A DNA stretch of 41,414 nt from the IMG/VR virus record IMGVR_UViG_3300046787_000399, positions 1 through 41,414 of that record, one strand, 5' to 3'. Shown piece by piece: positions 20,671-30,000 of the stretch. The translations under genes and the position numbers were made by a program. The notes beneath the pieces are model-generated. The model was not told the DNA's origin. It saw nothing but the letters and a program-made list of their open reading frames with translations, and made no database searches. This stretch comes from a virus. The first letter of the stretch is position 1; each line of letters opens with the position of its first letter.

Positions 20671-21468
20671 ATGAATCGTGTTGTTAAACTTTCTATCGTG
20701 GCTGCTGCCGTTGCACTGACTTCTGCTTGCACTCGTATTGAGACCGGTGAAGTTGGTGTTCGAATCGACGCCTACAAACAAGTTCAGAGTGGCGAATTGC
20801 TGCCTGGCACAGTTAACCAAACTATCATTGGTGATGTGTTGACCTTCCCGGTCAAGGATGTGAACGTGAGCTTGGAGAACATGACTCCTGTGGCCAAAGA
20901 CAACAGTACCATGAAGGACTTTGATGCTGTGGTTGTTTACAACATCAACTCACAATCAGTTGCTGAGTTGTATTCAACCAAGAACAAGAGCTTCCATGCT
21001 GAGTTCAAAGGCGACACTTATGTGATGTACAACTATGTGGTGCAAAATGCTCGTAACGCCATCTACAAGGCGGCACGAAAGTACGAAGCCCTGGACATGG
21101 CAGACAATCGCACTGACATGGAGAACTACATCAAGGACGAAATCACTCGAAACCTTGCTGAAGAAAAGCTGGATGGCAGTATTAGCATCACACAGGTCAT
21201 GGTTCGTAACGTAGTGCCTGCAGACTCAGTTGTGGCAAGTGCCAACGATTTGGTACGTTCAAAGAATGAATTGAAGCAGAAGGAAGTTGAAGTTAAAACT
21301 GCCGAAGCTGAATCGCGTCGTATGGCAGCACTGGCCAACAACTCCGGTAGTTCAATTGCATTCATGCAAGCACAGGCCATGTTGAACATCTCGGAAGGTA
21401 TCAAAGCCGGCAAGGTGCAGACCATTGTTGTTCCCAGCAACTTCAATGCACTCATGATGCCCAAGTAA
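20671..21468 (+). CDS. SPFH/prohibitin-like lipoprotein
   Basis: 265 residues. A lipoprotein signal peptide with lipobox LTSAC (Cys-20) is followed by GEVGVRIDAYKQVQSGELLPG, the typical start of an SPFH (stomatin/prohibitin/flotillin/HflK) domain, and continues to about residue 190 with a long helix rich in Glu/Lys/Ala (ELKQKEVEVKTAEAESRR). SPFH proteins form large ring-like membrane assemblies and regulate proteases. Here the anchor is a lipid instead of a transmembrane helix, so it probably faces the periplasm. It could protect the envelope or block superinfection; inference. Driven by the internal promoter at 20494. Confidence 0.8.
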   Translation: MNRVVKLSIVAAAVALTSACTRIETGEVGVRIDAYKQVQSGELLPGTVNQTIIGDVLTFPVKDVNVSLENMTPVAKDNSTMKDFDAVVVYNINSQSVAELYSTKNKSFHAEFKGDTYVMYNYVVQNARNAIYKAARKYEALDMADNRTDMENYIKDEITRNLAEEKLDGSISITQVMVRNVVPADSVVASANDLVRSKNELKQKEVEVKTAEAESRRMAALANNSGSSIAFMQAQAMLNISEGIKAGKVQTIVVPSNFNALMMPK

Positions 21469-21477
21469 GGAGCAACC

Positions 21478-21711
21478 ATGCCAACAGTGTACGTAGAAAC
21501 TGAAGTTGATGTAGAGCTTGATGACTTTGACGATGACGATCTCATTGAAGAACTAGAACGCCGCGGGCTTGATTACAACACTCGCGGAGTAGATCCTGAC
21601 GAAATGCGAACACTGTTGGAACGCATCTGGATGAAACGCAGAAACGGCAACCCAGATTATCAACGTGAACTGGATGCACTGATCTGGGGTGTGTTGGGGC
21701 GAGTGGTATGA
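21478..21711 (+). CDS. Very acidic small phage protein
   Basis: 77 residues, ATG after AAGGAG. The first 35 residues are strongly acidic (VDVELDDFDDDDLIEELE), the rest mixed with helix (EMRTLLERIWMKRRNGN). Similar short proteins starting with acidic 'DLDDFDDDDLIEEL' blocks are known in many phages. They may mimic nucleic acid or bind basic proteins, but no function is established. Overlaps the next start (ATGA). Confidence 0.75.
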   Translation: MPTVYVETEVDVELDDFDDDDLIEELERRGLDYNTRGVDPDEMRTLLERIWMKRRNGNPDYQRELDALIWGVLGRVV

Positions 21712-21836
21712 GAGAATTCGTAGATGCCCTTGCTCCGCTAGTGTACGGCTTTGTTATAGGCTACTTTGCTTACCCAATCTGGAACATAATGAAAAAGATT
21801 TGGTCCGAAGCAAAAAAAGCAAGGAAAGAATGGTAA
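21708..21836 (+). CDS. Micro membrane protein, 42 residues
   Basis: ATG overlaps the previous stop; the stop overlaps the next ATG. One hydrophobic segment (residues 7-25) then a basic amphipathic helix (MKKIWSEAKKARKEW). Inside-positive topology suggests the C-terminus is cytoplasmic. Function unknown. Confidence 0.6.
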   Translation: MREFVDALAPLVYGFVIGYFAYPIWNIMKKIWSEAKKARKEW

Positions 21837-21892
21837 TGACCAATCCTGGAACATGGTCGATGATATCAAACACAAGAAAGAAAATTGTATGA
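21836..21892 (+). CDS. Possible 18-residue micro-ORF
   Basis: ATG overlaps the upstream stop (TAATG) and its TGA overlaps the downstream ATG (ATGA at 21889). The peptide is MTNPGTWSMISNTRKKIV. Its likely role is to carry ribosomes from one gene to the next; a functional peptide is possible but unproven. Alternatively the next gene starts at 21853 and this frame is fortuitous. Confidence 0.35.
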   Translation: MTNPGTWSMISNTRKKIV

Positions 21893-22065
21893 ATAAATTT
21901 AAACAATGGTATGTGACTCACCAAGATGCTATCACTTGGTTCTTGATCGGAGTGTTGTTGGCGCAGGGCTTGGGTGCGCTTGCAAAGGGCGATTATTTCT
22001 GGGCCGGAATCTCTTTTGCTTTTGCAGTTTCAAACTTTGCACTAAGTCGAGTGCGATTGACTTGA
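21889..22065 (+). CDS. Small membrane protein, 58 residues
   Basis: Start at 21889 by stop/start overlap; an in-frame ATG at 21853 would add 12 polar residues. Two hydrophobic segments (AITWFLIGVLLAQGLG and YFWAGISFAFAVSNFAL) after a polar N-terminus. Function unknown. Next ATG is one base after the stop. Confidence 0.65.
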   Translation: MNKFKQWYVTHQDAITWFLIGVLLAQGLGALAKGDYFWAGISFAFAVSNFALSRVRLT

Positions 22066-22066
22066 C

Positions 22067-22306
22067 ATGGGCAATCAAACTGATTACTTCAATCGAATTG
22101 GTTACAAACATGTGTACGACATCGGTGATAGAGTGATCGGCAAGTGGAACAAGATACCGTTTGTGGGCAGTGTGGGGAATGATCGACTGATCAATCATGT
22201 GACTGGACCTGAAGTAACTGTGCATGTTGACCTTCCAATCAAATATCAAGATGTTTGGTACAGTGTGATAGTGGTCAAGCATCGAGATATCAAGGCGTAC
22301 AAATGA
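22067..22306 (+). CDS. Small beta-type protein, 79 residues
   Basis: ATG one base after the previous stop. VYDIGDRVIGKWNKIPFVG with later VWYSVIVVKHRDIKAY has the look of an SH3- or KOW-like barrel (a 'GDxVxG' turn followed by strands). No function can be given. Stop overlaps the next ATG. Confidence 0.65.
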   Translation: MGNQTDYFNRIGYKHVYDIGDRVIGKWNKIPFVGSVGNDRLINHVTGPEVTVHVDLPIKYQDVWYSVIVVKHRDIKAYK

Positions 22307-22500
22307 CTCGAGAACAAATCATTACCAGCATGTGTTATACCTACAGGCACGATTACGGACTTGATCGAAAAGACACAGACCCATCTTGGGTAGCGGGTAT
22401 GACTCCAAGTGAACGACAAAGCCTGTGGAATACCATGGCACAAATCTTTGACAACGACATTACGCCCAATGTAAAAACTTGGACACCTAGCAAGAAATAA
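22303..22500 (+). CDS. Small protein, 65 residues, unknown
   Basis: ATG overlaps the previous stop (ATGA). Begins MTREQIITSMCYTYRHDYGL, followed by GMTPSERQSLWNTMAQIFD: a compact helical protein. Family not recognised. Ends 32 bases before the next ATG. Confidence 0.65.
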   Translation: MTREQIITSMCYTYRHDYGLDRKDTDPSWVAGMTPSERQSLWNTMAQIFDNDITPNVKTWTPSKK

Positions 22501-22532
22501 AATTGTCCAGTGTATCTACATTAAATATCTAC

Positions 22533-22739
22533 ATGGAAAACGCTCAACTAACCCTCAATGACATGATTTCGGTCAAGAATTTGATCGATGCTGCTTGCAC
22601 ACGTGGAGCATTCAAAGCCCACGAAATGCAATCAGTTGGAGAACTGTACAACAAAATCACTCGCTTTGTTGACGAAACTCAAGCACAGATTCAGGCTCAA
22701 CAGCCCACAGAATCTACCCCAACCCCCGAAGGAGAATAA
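22533..22739 (+). CDS. Small protein, 68 residues, unknown
   Basis: ATG at 22533 chosen; no strong ribosome-binding site, and a TTG at 22503 is in frame. Sequence MENAQLTLNDMISVKNLIDA then AHEMQSVGELYNKITRFVDE and a Gln/Pro/Thr tail. The helix-rich core resembles short proteins seen in T4-like cyanophages. It precedes two other phage-family genes with one-base spacing. Confidence 0.7.
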   Translation: MENAQLTLNDMISVKNLIDAACTRGAFKAHEMQSVGELYNKITRFVDETQAQIQAQQPTESTPTPEGE

Positions 22740-22740
22740 C

Positions 22741-23466
22741 ATGCTCAAGCATATTGGACGTCACGGCGATCGCAAGGTTGCAATCTTATTTAGAGAAGTA
22801 CCTGGTGAAGACCACATGTGTCTGGTAATTTATCCAGAAACATTGCCCACACACATTCATGATTCAATCATGAAAACCCTGGAAAGCCCTGTGGGCCAAC
22901 AAGCCACCAACTTGGCAGATGCTCTGCACCGCGGAGTATTGCCCGACGGTCGTCCACAACTGGAAGCCCTGCACCGCGAAGGCATGATCAAGAAGGTTCC
23001 TAGCAACCAAGTGATTGTTACACCCAATGCTACCAGTTCAGTCAAGCTAGACGAACTCAATCGTATCATTCGCGAAATGGAAACTGGTGACGATGCTCGT
23101 GCTCGCTTGCAACAATTGGACAACAGTAAAGGCATGGTTGCTCCGGATGTCAAACGCAGTGCCGAAGCTGAATTCAAACGTGGACAACAGGCTCCCATGA
23201 GCAAGAATCTTGCTGCCAATCTGGACAGTGCTCTGGATGACAAGACTCTGGCTATCAACATGCTGGCACAGGCCAAGAAGATGGAGTCTGAAGCCAAGGG
23301 CATGATTGCAGAAGCTGCTAGAATGAAGAAAGATGCACAACGTATGCACCCCAGTGTGAGAGTTGATGCATACGAGCAGTCAGTTGCTGCCGCGGCAGCG
23401 CCAGCTGAACCAGCACCACGGCGCGGTCGCAAAGCCAAAGTGGCAGCGTCTGATGCAGTTCAGTGA
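22741..23466 (+). CDS. Conserved T4-like-phage protein, unknown function
   Basis: 241 residues, ATG after GAAGGAG. N-terminal domain (residues 1-60: RKVAILFREVPGEDHMCLVI), then a helical middle (DELNRIIREMETGDDARA), coiled coil (AQAKKMESEAKGMIAEAARM) and an Ala/Pro-rich basic tail (PAPRRGRKAK). The N-terminal block is, from memory, shared with proteins of T4-like phages of aquatic bacteria; role unknown. Start of the following gene overlaps its last codons. Confidence 0.75.
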   Translation: MLKHIGRHGDRKVAILFREVPGEDHMCLVIYPETLPTHIHDSIMKTLESPVGQQATNLADALHRGVLPDGRPQLEALHREGMIKKVPSNQVIVTPNATSSVKLDELNRIIREMETGDDARARLQQLDNSKGMVAPDVKRSAEAEFKRGQQAPMSKNLAANLDSALDDKTLAINMLAQAKKMESEAKGMIAEAARMKKDAQRMHPSVRVDAYEQSVAAAAAPAEPAPRRGRKAKVAASDAVQ

Positions 23467-23755
23467 TGAGTTCCTGGACCGATGGGAAGACATCATTAAC
23501 GAAGTCAACAAGACTGATGTCCCATTGGAGTGTATTAAAAAAGTGATTGTGCGCCTGGCTGGTAAAAAGCAACGCACAATCAACTTGCATACTTTGCGCA
23601 AACAAGGGTTAGACATGGACGAAATTGAACATGTGCTGACCCGAACTTTAGCAGAGTTTGAAGATCAAATACGCGATGTCGACTTTGTTGTGGACATTGC
23701 CGCTGTTGCCCAAATTGTACAACCTGAAACTGACAAGCTATTAAACGGCCTTTAA
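23453..23755 (+). CDS. Conserved phage protein, unknown function
   Basis: 100 residues, ATG 14 bases inside the previous gene. RWEDIINEVNKTDVPLECIK, RTINLHTLRKQGLD and VQPETDKLLNGL are, from memory, a conserved pattern of a small T4-like/cyanophage protein with no assigned role. Helical, acidic. Ends three bases before thyX. Confidence 0.75.
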   Translation: MQFSDEFLDRWEDIINEVNKTDVPLECIKKVIVRLAGKKQRTINLHTLRKQGLDMDEIEHVLTRTLAEFEDQIRDVDFVVDIAAVAQIVQPETDKLLNGL

Positions 23756-23758
23756 AAC

Positions 23759-24448
23759 ATGAATGTTACCCTTTTATCCTACAGTCAGCCAACTGAGGAA
23801 TTTAGATCTCAGGGAGTTGACGACGCACAAGAACTTATCGCGTACTGTGCCCGTGTGTCCAATCCTGCCAACCAGTTCAACACTGAAACAAGTGAAAAGC
23901 TCATCCGGTACTTGGTCAAGCACCAGCACTGGAGCCCACTCGAAATGGTGTCAGCCTGCTTGGAGATCGTCACCACACGAGACATTGCCCGACAGATTCT
24001 ACGTCACAGAAGTTTCAGCTTCCAAGAGTTCAGTCAGCGATATGCTGATCCTACAGCTGAACTCAGCCAATCGTTTGTGTTACGTGAGGCAAGACTGCAG
24101 GACACAAAGAATCGACAAAACAGTGTAGAGCTTGGAAACGAAACTGAGGATGATCGTTTTCTTGCTGCTGAGTGGGCTCGACGACAGCAACAAGTGATTG
24201 ACTTGGTCAAGGAGAACTACTCCTGGGCACTTGGTGCTGGCATTGCCAAAGAGCAAGCTCGTTGCATGCTGCCCGAAGGTAATACTGTTAGCCGTATGTA
24301 CATGAACGGTACCATCCGATCATGGATCCACTACATCCTGTTGCGCAAAGAAAACGGTACACAAAAAGAGCATGCTGATATTGCTCTAGCATGTGCTCAG
24401 GCCATTGCTGCAATCTTTCCAATGGCTACCGATATGATTGCAAAATAA
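23759..24448 (+). CDS. thyX: Flavin-dependent thymidylate synthase
   Basis: 229 residues. Makes dTMP from dUMP using FAD, NADPH and methylene-tetrahydrofolate. The ThyX signature RHRSFSFQEFSQRY is at residues 82-95 (RHRx7S); HWSPLEM near 57-63 and the late EGNTVSRMYMNGTIRSW are the other conserved blocks. Length is normal for the family. It supplies thymidylate for phage DNA synthesis independently of host ThyA. Intact. Confidence 0.96.
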   Translation: MNVTLLSYSQPTEEFRSQGVDDAQELIAYCARVSNPANQFNTETSEKLIRYLVKHQHWSPLEMVSACLEIVTTRDIARQILRHRSFSFQEFSQRYADPTAELSQSFVLREARLQDTKNRQNSVELGNETEDDRFLAAEWARRQQQVIDLVKENYSWALGAGIAKEQARCMLPEGNTVSRMYMNGTIRSWIHYILLRKENGTQKEHADIALACAQAIAAIFPMATDMIAK

Positions 24449-24474
24449 TCAATTGCATGCTATAATACAGCATG
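24438..24474 (+). promoter_or_regulatory. Sigma70 promoter for a second probably leaderless mRNA
   Basis: TTGCAA 24438-24443 (inside the thyX end), 17-base spacer, TGCTATAAT (TATAAT 24461-24466). The next ATG is at 24472, about +1, with no room for a Shine-Dalgarno site. Confidence 0.75.
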
Positions 24475-24807
24475 GCAATAGTTCGCAATCAAGCAGCAGA
24501 ATGGAATCACTGGACGCCGTCAGAAGTTAAAATCCTTGACGGCGTTCCTGTGAAGTATTCAGACATTATAGTACACACTTTTAGATTGAGTGATGTAGAA
24601 GATCCTGAAATTTATGCAGCCGCACCCATCTGGGAATGGCAACAAAGTGCAGCAGGGCAATGGGTGATGAAGCATGCTGTGAATCAGCCTTGGTGGACCA
24701 AACGAGTGGACTATTACACTTATGGATATGAGTTCAATATCGTTGCTAGGCTCAGTGAAGCAGATCAAATATTTTTCAAGTTAAAGTATGTGGGCACAAA
24801 ACATTGA
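24472..24807 (+). CDS. Unknown protein, 111 residues
   Basis: Starts at or next to the predicted transcription start. Aromatic-rich sequence (AEWNHWTPSEVKILDG; IWEWQQSAAGQWVMKH; YYTYGYEFNIVARLSEAD) typical of small beta-rich phage proteins. No motif recognised. Overlaps the next gene by 20 bases. Confidence 0.7.
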   Translation: MAIVRNQAAEWNHWTPSEVKILDGVPVKYSDIIVHTFRLSDVEDPEIYAAAPIWEWQQSAAGQWVMKHAVNQPWWTKRVDYYTYGYEFNIVARLSEADQIFFKLKYVGTKH

Positions 24808-25069
24808 GTATGTAGATGCAGAGGCTGTGCCACCACCACTAGTAAAAAAACAAGTGTGGGATGCAGACAATCAAGTGTTTGTGCCTGTATCAATGTATCG
24901 GTTTCAAGGTGTGCTCAATAGCATAAAGTTGGACTGGTTAAAAGAAACATACGGACCGCCGGGTGTGTACAAACATGGAAGATTTTGGGATTACAGCAAA
25001 GGCGGAAACTTTACTGTGATGGATGAAAAAGTTTATATGTGGTATCAAATGAAATGGGGAAATAAATGA
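24788..25069 (+). CDS. Unknown protein, 93 residues
   Basis: ATG inside the end of the preceding gene; TAA-less ATGA overlap with the epimerase start at 25066. Begins MWAQNIEYVDAEAVPPPLVK; contains LDWLKETYGPPGVYKHGRFW. No known motif. Probably translated with the epimerase gene. Confidence 0.65.
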   Translation: MWAQNIEYVDAEAVPPPLVKKQVWDADNQVFVPVSMYRFQGVLNSIKLDWLKETYGPPGVYKHGRFWDYSKGGNFTVMDEKVYMWYQMKWGNK

Positions 25070-26037
25070 GCAAGTTTTTAGTAACAGGTGGGCATGGCCT
25101 AATTGGGCACAATGTGGTGCAACGATTGCAAGCACGTGGGGAAACAGTTAGTGTAGTAGACACTCACACCACATACGGAATTATCCCGCAAGCGGAGATT
25201 GATTACTTGATCAGTGAGCGACTCAACAAGATCACTGACCACACATATTACAATCAGTGTATCACAGACGGGTATGAGATTGATCATATTGTAGAAAAAG
25301 AGCAGCCCAAGGTGATCATTCATTGTGCCAGCTTTCCCAGACAGAAAGTGGTCAATGCCAACCCTGCACATGGTGCTGACGTCATGATGCGTGGTTTGAT
25401 CAACTTGTTGGAGAGTGCCAAAAAGCACGGGGTAGAACGTTTTGTGTACATCAGTAGCAGCATGGTGTACGGGGACTTTGAAGATCAAGTGTTGGAAGAT
25501 GATCCTTGTGCGCCACAAGGACAATACGGCATCATGAAGCTGGCAGGAGAATGGCTTGTTAAAGATTATGCAAGAAGAACAGGTATGGAATATGTTATCA
25601 TCCGTCCGTCGGCAGTATATGGGCCTTTGGACGTGGAAGATAGGGTTGTTGCAAAGTTTATGCTCCAAGCCATGCGTGGTGGTGTTCTCCGGGTCAACGG
25701 TGCGTCGGAGACGCTGGACTTTACATACGTCGATGATGCTGCAGATGGCATTGTTGCGGCTGCGACTAGGATCATGTGTCGCAACATGGTATTCAACATC
25801 ACCAAGAGTCATAGTGTTACGCTCCTCGAAGCGGCAGAAATGATTGTGAAGATTGTGGGCAAGGGCACTATTGAAACACGAGACAAGGATGCAGATTTCC
25901 CAAGCCGTGGCGCACTCAACATTGATCGTGCTCGAACTATTCTGGGCTTTGACCCCAAAGTTGATGTAGAACAAGGATTCCGTGAATACTATGACTGGCT
26001 TTCGAATTCCGTTTACTGGTCTCCCAAGACAGTATAA
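25066..26037 (+). CDS. NAD(P)-dependent sugar epimerase/dehydratase (extended SDR)
   Basis: 323 residues. Rossmann TGGHGLIG at residues 7-14, catalytic Ser region YISSSMVYGD (128-137) and YGIMK (Tyr-154, Lys-158), then IIRPSAVYGP and FTYVDDAADGI: the NDP-sugar epimerase/dehydratase family (GalE, RmlB, WbpM-like). It acts on a nucleotide-bound sugar; the exact reaction cannot be read off. The aminotransferase gene overlaps its end, so the pair probably makes an amino or deoxy-amino sugar. Confidence 0.92.
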   Translation: MSKFLVTGGHGLIGHNVVQRLQARGETVSVVDTHTTYGIIPQAEIDYLISERLNKITDHTYYNQCITDGYEIDHIVEKEQPKVIIHCASFPRQKVVNANPAHGADVMMRGLINLLESAKKHGVERFVYISSSMVYGDFEDQVLEDDPCAPQGQYGIMKLAGEWLVKDYARRTGMEYVIIRPSAVYGPLDVEDRVVAKFMLQAMRGGVLRVNGASETLDFTYVDDAADGIVAAATRIMCRNMVFNITKSHSVTLLEAAEMIVKIVGKGTIETRDKDADFPSRGALNIDRARTILGFDPKVDVEQGFREYYDWLSNSVYWSPKTV

Positions 26038-27094
26038 CAACCTACGCCAAGAGATACTGGACTCAACTGACCAGGTGTTGCAATCTGGTCAGCTCATGAA
26101 CGGGCCCTGGACTCGTAAGTTTGAAAACTGGCTGGCAGTTAGGAACGGGGGCAAAAATGCAGTAACCTGCCACTCGGGTACGCAGGCTCTGGAAATCATT
26201 GCCGAATACTGGCGTGGACTAGAACTAACCAACCGGCAACCGCGAGTGTTGATTCCTAGCTTGACGTTTGTGGCAACGGCCAATGCGTTTTTGCGAGCCG
26301 GCTGGGACGTACACTTTATAGATGTAGATATCAACGGTTTGTTTGACCCTGACAAAATTCCGCAGGATCTTGATTATCAGGCCGTGGTCCTGGTAGGATT
26401 GTATGGTGCTGCTATTTCTCATGCCCACTCAGTCAAAGCCTGGACACATTGGCTACACAACAATGTCACTGTGATCGAAGATGCTGCACAACACTGGTTG
26501 GGTAACAACAGTCTTCGAGTTGGCGAGGGTAGTGCTATCAGCTTTGACCCTATGAAGAACTTGGCTTGCTATGGCAATGGCGGTGCAGTGGTCACAGACA
26601 ATCAAGATCTAGCAGACTTTGCACGGGCCTGGGGCAATCACAACAAAGGTGACTACAAGGCAGAACGTGGTGGCAGTAACAGTCGCATGAGCGAGCTAGA
26701 CTGTGCTCACATGATGGTCAAGACACAGTACATTGATCAGTGGCAAGGGAGGCGTCGAAAGATTGCTGCTTACATGTGTGAGCGTTTTGCAAATACCAGC
26801 ATACGTTGTTTGATCAATGAACAAAACGAACACAACCATGCGTTTCATAAGTTTGTGATTGATGTTGATCACCGCAATCGACTACGAGAAAAGCTGTGGG
26901 ATGCCAGCATCGAAACCAATATACATTATGCTCAGCCCTTGCATTATGATTCTGTGCTGCGCCAATTTCCCGGGCCCAATATGTTGAGTGTAGCGTCTGC
27001 ACTGTGTCAGCGTGTGCTGAGCCTGCCTATCTACCCCGAGCTGTCTGACTCAGAGGTAGAATATGTTACTGATCAGGTACTAAAGAACGTTTGA
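25991..27094 (+). CDS. DegT/DnrJ/EryC1-type sugar aminotransferase
   Basis: 367 residues from the ATG at 25991; a GTG at 25982 is also in frame. PLP-dependent amino transfer to a keto sugar. Seen: GPWTRKFENWLA, CHSGTQALEI, PSLTFVATANAFLRAG, EDAAQHWLG (Asp-164) and the PLP-binding Lys-189 in SFDPMKNLACYGNGGAVVT; QQR-type C-terminus with IYPELSDSEVEYV. Overlaps the epimerase by 47 bases. Tail-to-tail overlap of 29 bases with the next, minus-strand gene. Confidence 0.93.
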   Translation: MTGFRIPFTGLPRQYNNLRQEILDSTDQVLQSGQLMNGPWTRKFENWLAVRNGGKNAVTCHSGTQALEIIAEYWRGLELTNRQPRVLIPSLTFVATANAFLRAGWDVHFIDVDINGLFDPDKIPQDLDYQAVVLVGLYGAAISHAHSVKAWTHWLHNNVTVIEDAAQHWLGNNSLRVGEGSAISFDPMKNLACYGNGGAVVTDNQDLADFARAWGNHNKGDYKAERGGSNSRMSELDCAHMMVKTQYIDQWQGRRRKIAAYMCERFANTSIRCLINEQNEHNHAFHKFVIDVDHRNRLREKLWDASIETNIHYAQPLHYDSVLRQFPGPNMLSVASALCQRVLSLPIYPELSDSEVEYVTDQVLKNV

Positions 27095-30000
27095 CAAACG
27101 CATAACTTGCCAGCCAATCCCACTCGTAGCTCTTGCGGAGTTCAGTGGGATCACCTTTGACTTGCTCGTAATACTCCACAGCATCTTCTGCACCTCGAAT
27201 GCTCCACTCTCCGTTCCAGCCGTCGCCTTTGGTGAGCCATTGACTTAGTCTATATTCGCTTTCAACATCAGGCTTGGATGCTTCAAGTTTGATTACTTCC
27301 CGGAATGCTGTTCTCCATGCTGACCAAGCAGTATCAGTGTACCATGCTGTGCCTGAGTCAATAGGAACAACTTCGTGCGCACTGTCCAGAGTAAAGTCCA
27401 GCCCTTGGCCTGTATTGGCCAACACCAATTCTCGATTGTAGGCAATCATGGCCTGATGGCCATAGATCAGACCATTGCAGGGATTGTAGGCATGAAAGAT
27501 ATAGTGCTTGGGTTGCTGCATACGGTCAGGTTGCCACGACCAGTCAAATTTTTTGTTGACTTGTAACTTGGCAAATACTGCAAAGAACCAAGGTGTAGTG
27601 GACTTTTGAGCAGCCGCATGATATGCTGCCACACGACCTTTTACCCCATCAACACGATACACATGATTGTTTCGATTGTAGGTACTGTCTTTTAGACGCT
27701 GATAATTTTGATCTGCGTTTTTCTCTCCGTTTGAGATGAACACAATGTCCAAAGGATTATCGCCGTGTCGTTTTCGTTGTGTTTTGTCAATGTAAGGGTA
27801 GTCATATAGTTGTGTTTTGACACTGCCTTTGGCTGTTTTTGGCACAACAACTGCACTGGCACCAGCACTCAATGGCACAACAACCTTGGTCTCTTGGCGC
27901 CACAGTGGGATAGCAGGAATAGTAATTGGCATGCCATTTGTGGTAAACAATGCAACTGGCCCGGCCCAGTCTGTATTTTTTACTGCATCAACATGCGAAT
28001 CAGCGCTGTGTTCGATCACTGGCATGCTGCGTCGAGGTACAGATATACGTGGCACATAGTTCACACTATACCATTCCAGCAAGGCCTTTTTCTCTGCACG
28101 TTCAGCAAAGGTAGGCACATGCATGTAGAATGTGTCCCCAAACTTTTGTTCGTTAGATGCAAACACATGCAGCATTGTGGTTTGCCAACGTTCAGGGTGC
28201 CACGAGAAGTCAAATCCTGAGTAGTCACAGATACTACTGCATACCCATACCCACTCGTGCTCGCCTACTAGACTTTTGGCCAGGCGGATCAAGGTGTCTC
28301 TGTAGTTGTCAAAGTAACGTATGCGTTTGAGTGTGTTGGGAATGTTGCCTGCGTTTCCATCCAAATGATCAATTTCAATGATAGGAACTGTGGCTGTTTT
28401 TATTTCCACTTGCACATGCTCAAGGTACTTGATTTCTGTGGCACCAGGCACAGTATACACAGGACCACCTGTCTTTTGATGCTGTGTAGCAAACTGATAG
28501 ATGTAAGGAGGTTCGCCTGGATCAGGCACCCAGGTGTAATCCACTTGGTCTTCTTTGACGTTGGGCGGAACAGTCCATAGTGTAGTGTTGGGCAACAACG
28601 TTGCGTGTGGGTAGTCCATGTATTTGACGGCACTAGACTCATCTGCGTTGTCAGCACAATACCTCAAGGTAGGCATCTTTTCTGCTGGCCAGTGTTGATT
28701 GCCAAACACATATACCATGGGAGGTTCGCCTGGGTCAGGTTGCCATGAGTAATCAAACTCGTAACGATGCTCGCTTAAATTGTCCCAGTTCTTGGTAGAC
28801 TCCAGTAACTGAGCACGTGGATAATCCATGTACTTGCGTTCTGTTGCACCCGGTACTGTGTATGTTAGTGTAGGCATCACTTCTGCAGAGTGCCATTGAT
28901 TGCCAAACACGTATATGTAGGCAGGATCTCCTGGGTCAGGAATCCAACTATAATCCCACTCGCAGTCAATTAGTGTGTGCCAGCGATTATCATGTCGTTC
29001 TGGTAACTGAGCTCGAGGATGATCCATGTACTTGAGTTCACTAGCACCATCTACACGATACTCTAGTGTGGGCATGATCTCTGCGGTATGCCATTGATTG
29101 CCAAACACGTATATGTAAGGAGGTTCTGTAGGATCTGGCCTCCAAGAGTAATCAAAGTCTGCTACTGGCGCTAGGCTAGTGAACTTGGCAGGCGCTGCCT
29201 GCACCTTTGCAATTATTTCATCAATATACTTGGTTTCGCTAGCACCATCAACATGATACACAATCGTGGGTTCAATAACACCTGAATTCCATTGATTACC
29301 AAACACATAGTCCATTGGAGGATCAAACGGGTTGGGTTCCCAAGAATAATCAAATTCTTCTATGTTGATATTCACCCGCCACTGATTGCCGTAGTTGGGC
29401 AAACGAGTGGTACGTTGATCCATGTACTTGATTTCTGTAGCACCCGGGACCACATAACGAACACTGACTTTGTGTTCAGGTGGGTTCCATTGATTGCCCC
29501 ACACGTATATGTAAGGCGGATCTTTGGGGTTAGGCACCCAGGTCCAGTCCCACGCTGTTTCGTCTATGGATTCAAGTATTTCCCAGTTATCTCTTGTGGG
29601 CAACAAAGGCACTACAGTATCTACAAACTTGTCTTCTGTGGCGCCAGGCACATGATAAGTTGCTGTGGGCATGATCTCAGCCGGATACCATTGATTGCCA
29701 AACACATAGTTATAAGGTGGCTCGCACGGATCTGGCACCCAGCTAAAGTCTATGCTGCCAACATCTGCGTTGGCTGTTATTGACCAGTTTTGCTGATTGG
29801 GCATTAACTGTGCTGGCATCTGCATAAACTTGATATCAGTTGCTCCTGGCACCTGGTACTCTACTGTGGGCATTTGTTCAGCAGGCCAATGTTGATTGCC
29901 CCATACGTATATGTAAGGAGGTTCTAGTGGGTGCGGTGCCCATGTCCAGTCCCATTGATCTTGTGCAATAGGGTGCAACACCTTCCAGTTGTCTTGGCTA

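Noticed and set aside
25099-26040. 313-codon minus-strand frame
   Set aside because: Exact antisense of the epimerase gene, which has all SDR motifs.
29292-29783. 163-codon plus-strand frame
   Set aside because: Antisense to the tandem-repeat gene; it is open only because the repeat units are similar.
28440-29960. Regular 200-base repeats considered as a CRISPR array or DNA-level satellite
   Set aside because: Repeats are in frame inside a long gene, differ in DNA but keep the protein motif, and there are no short identical repeats with unique spacers.
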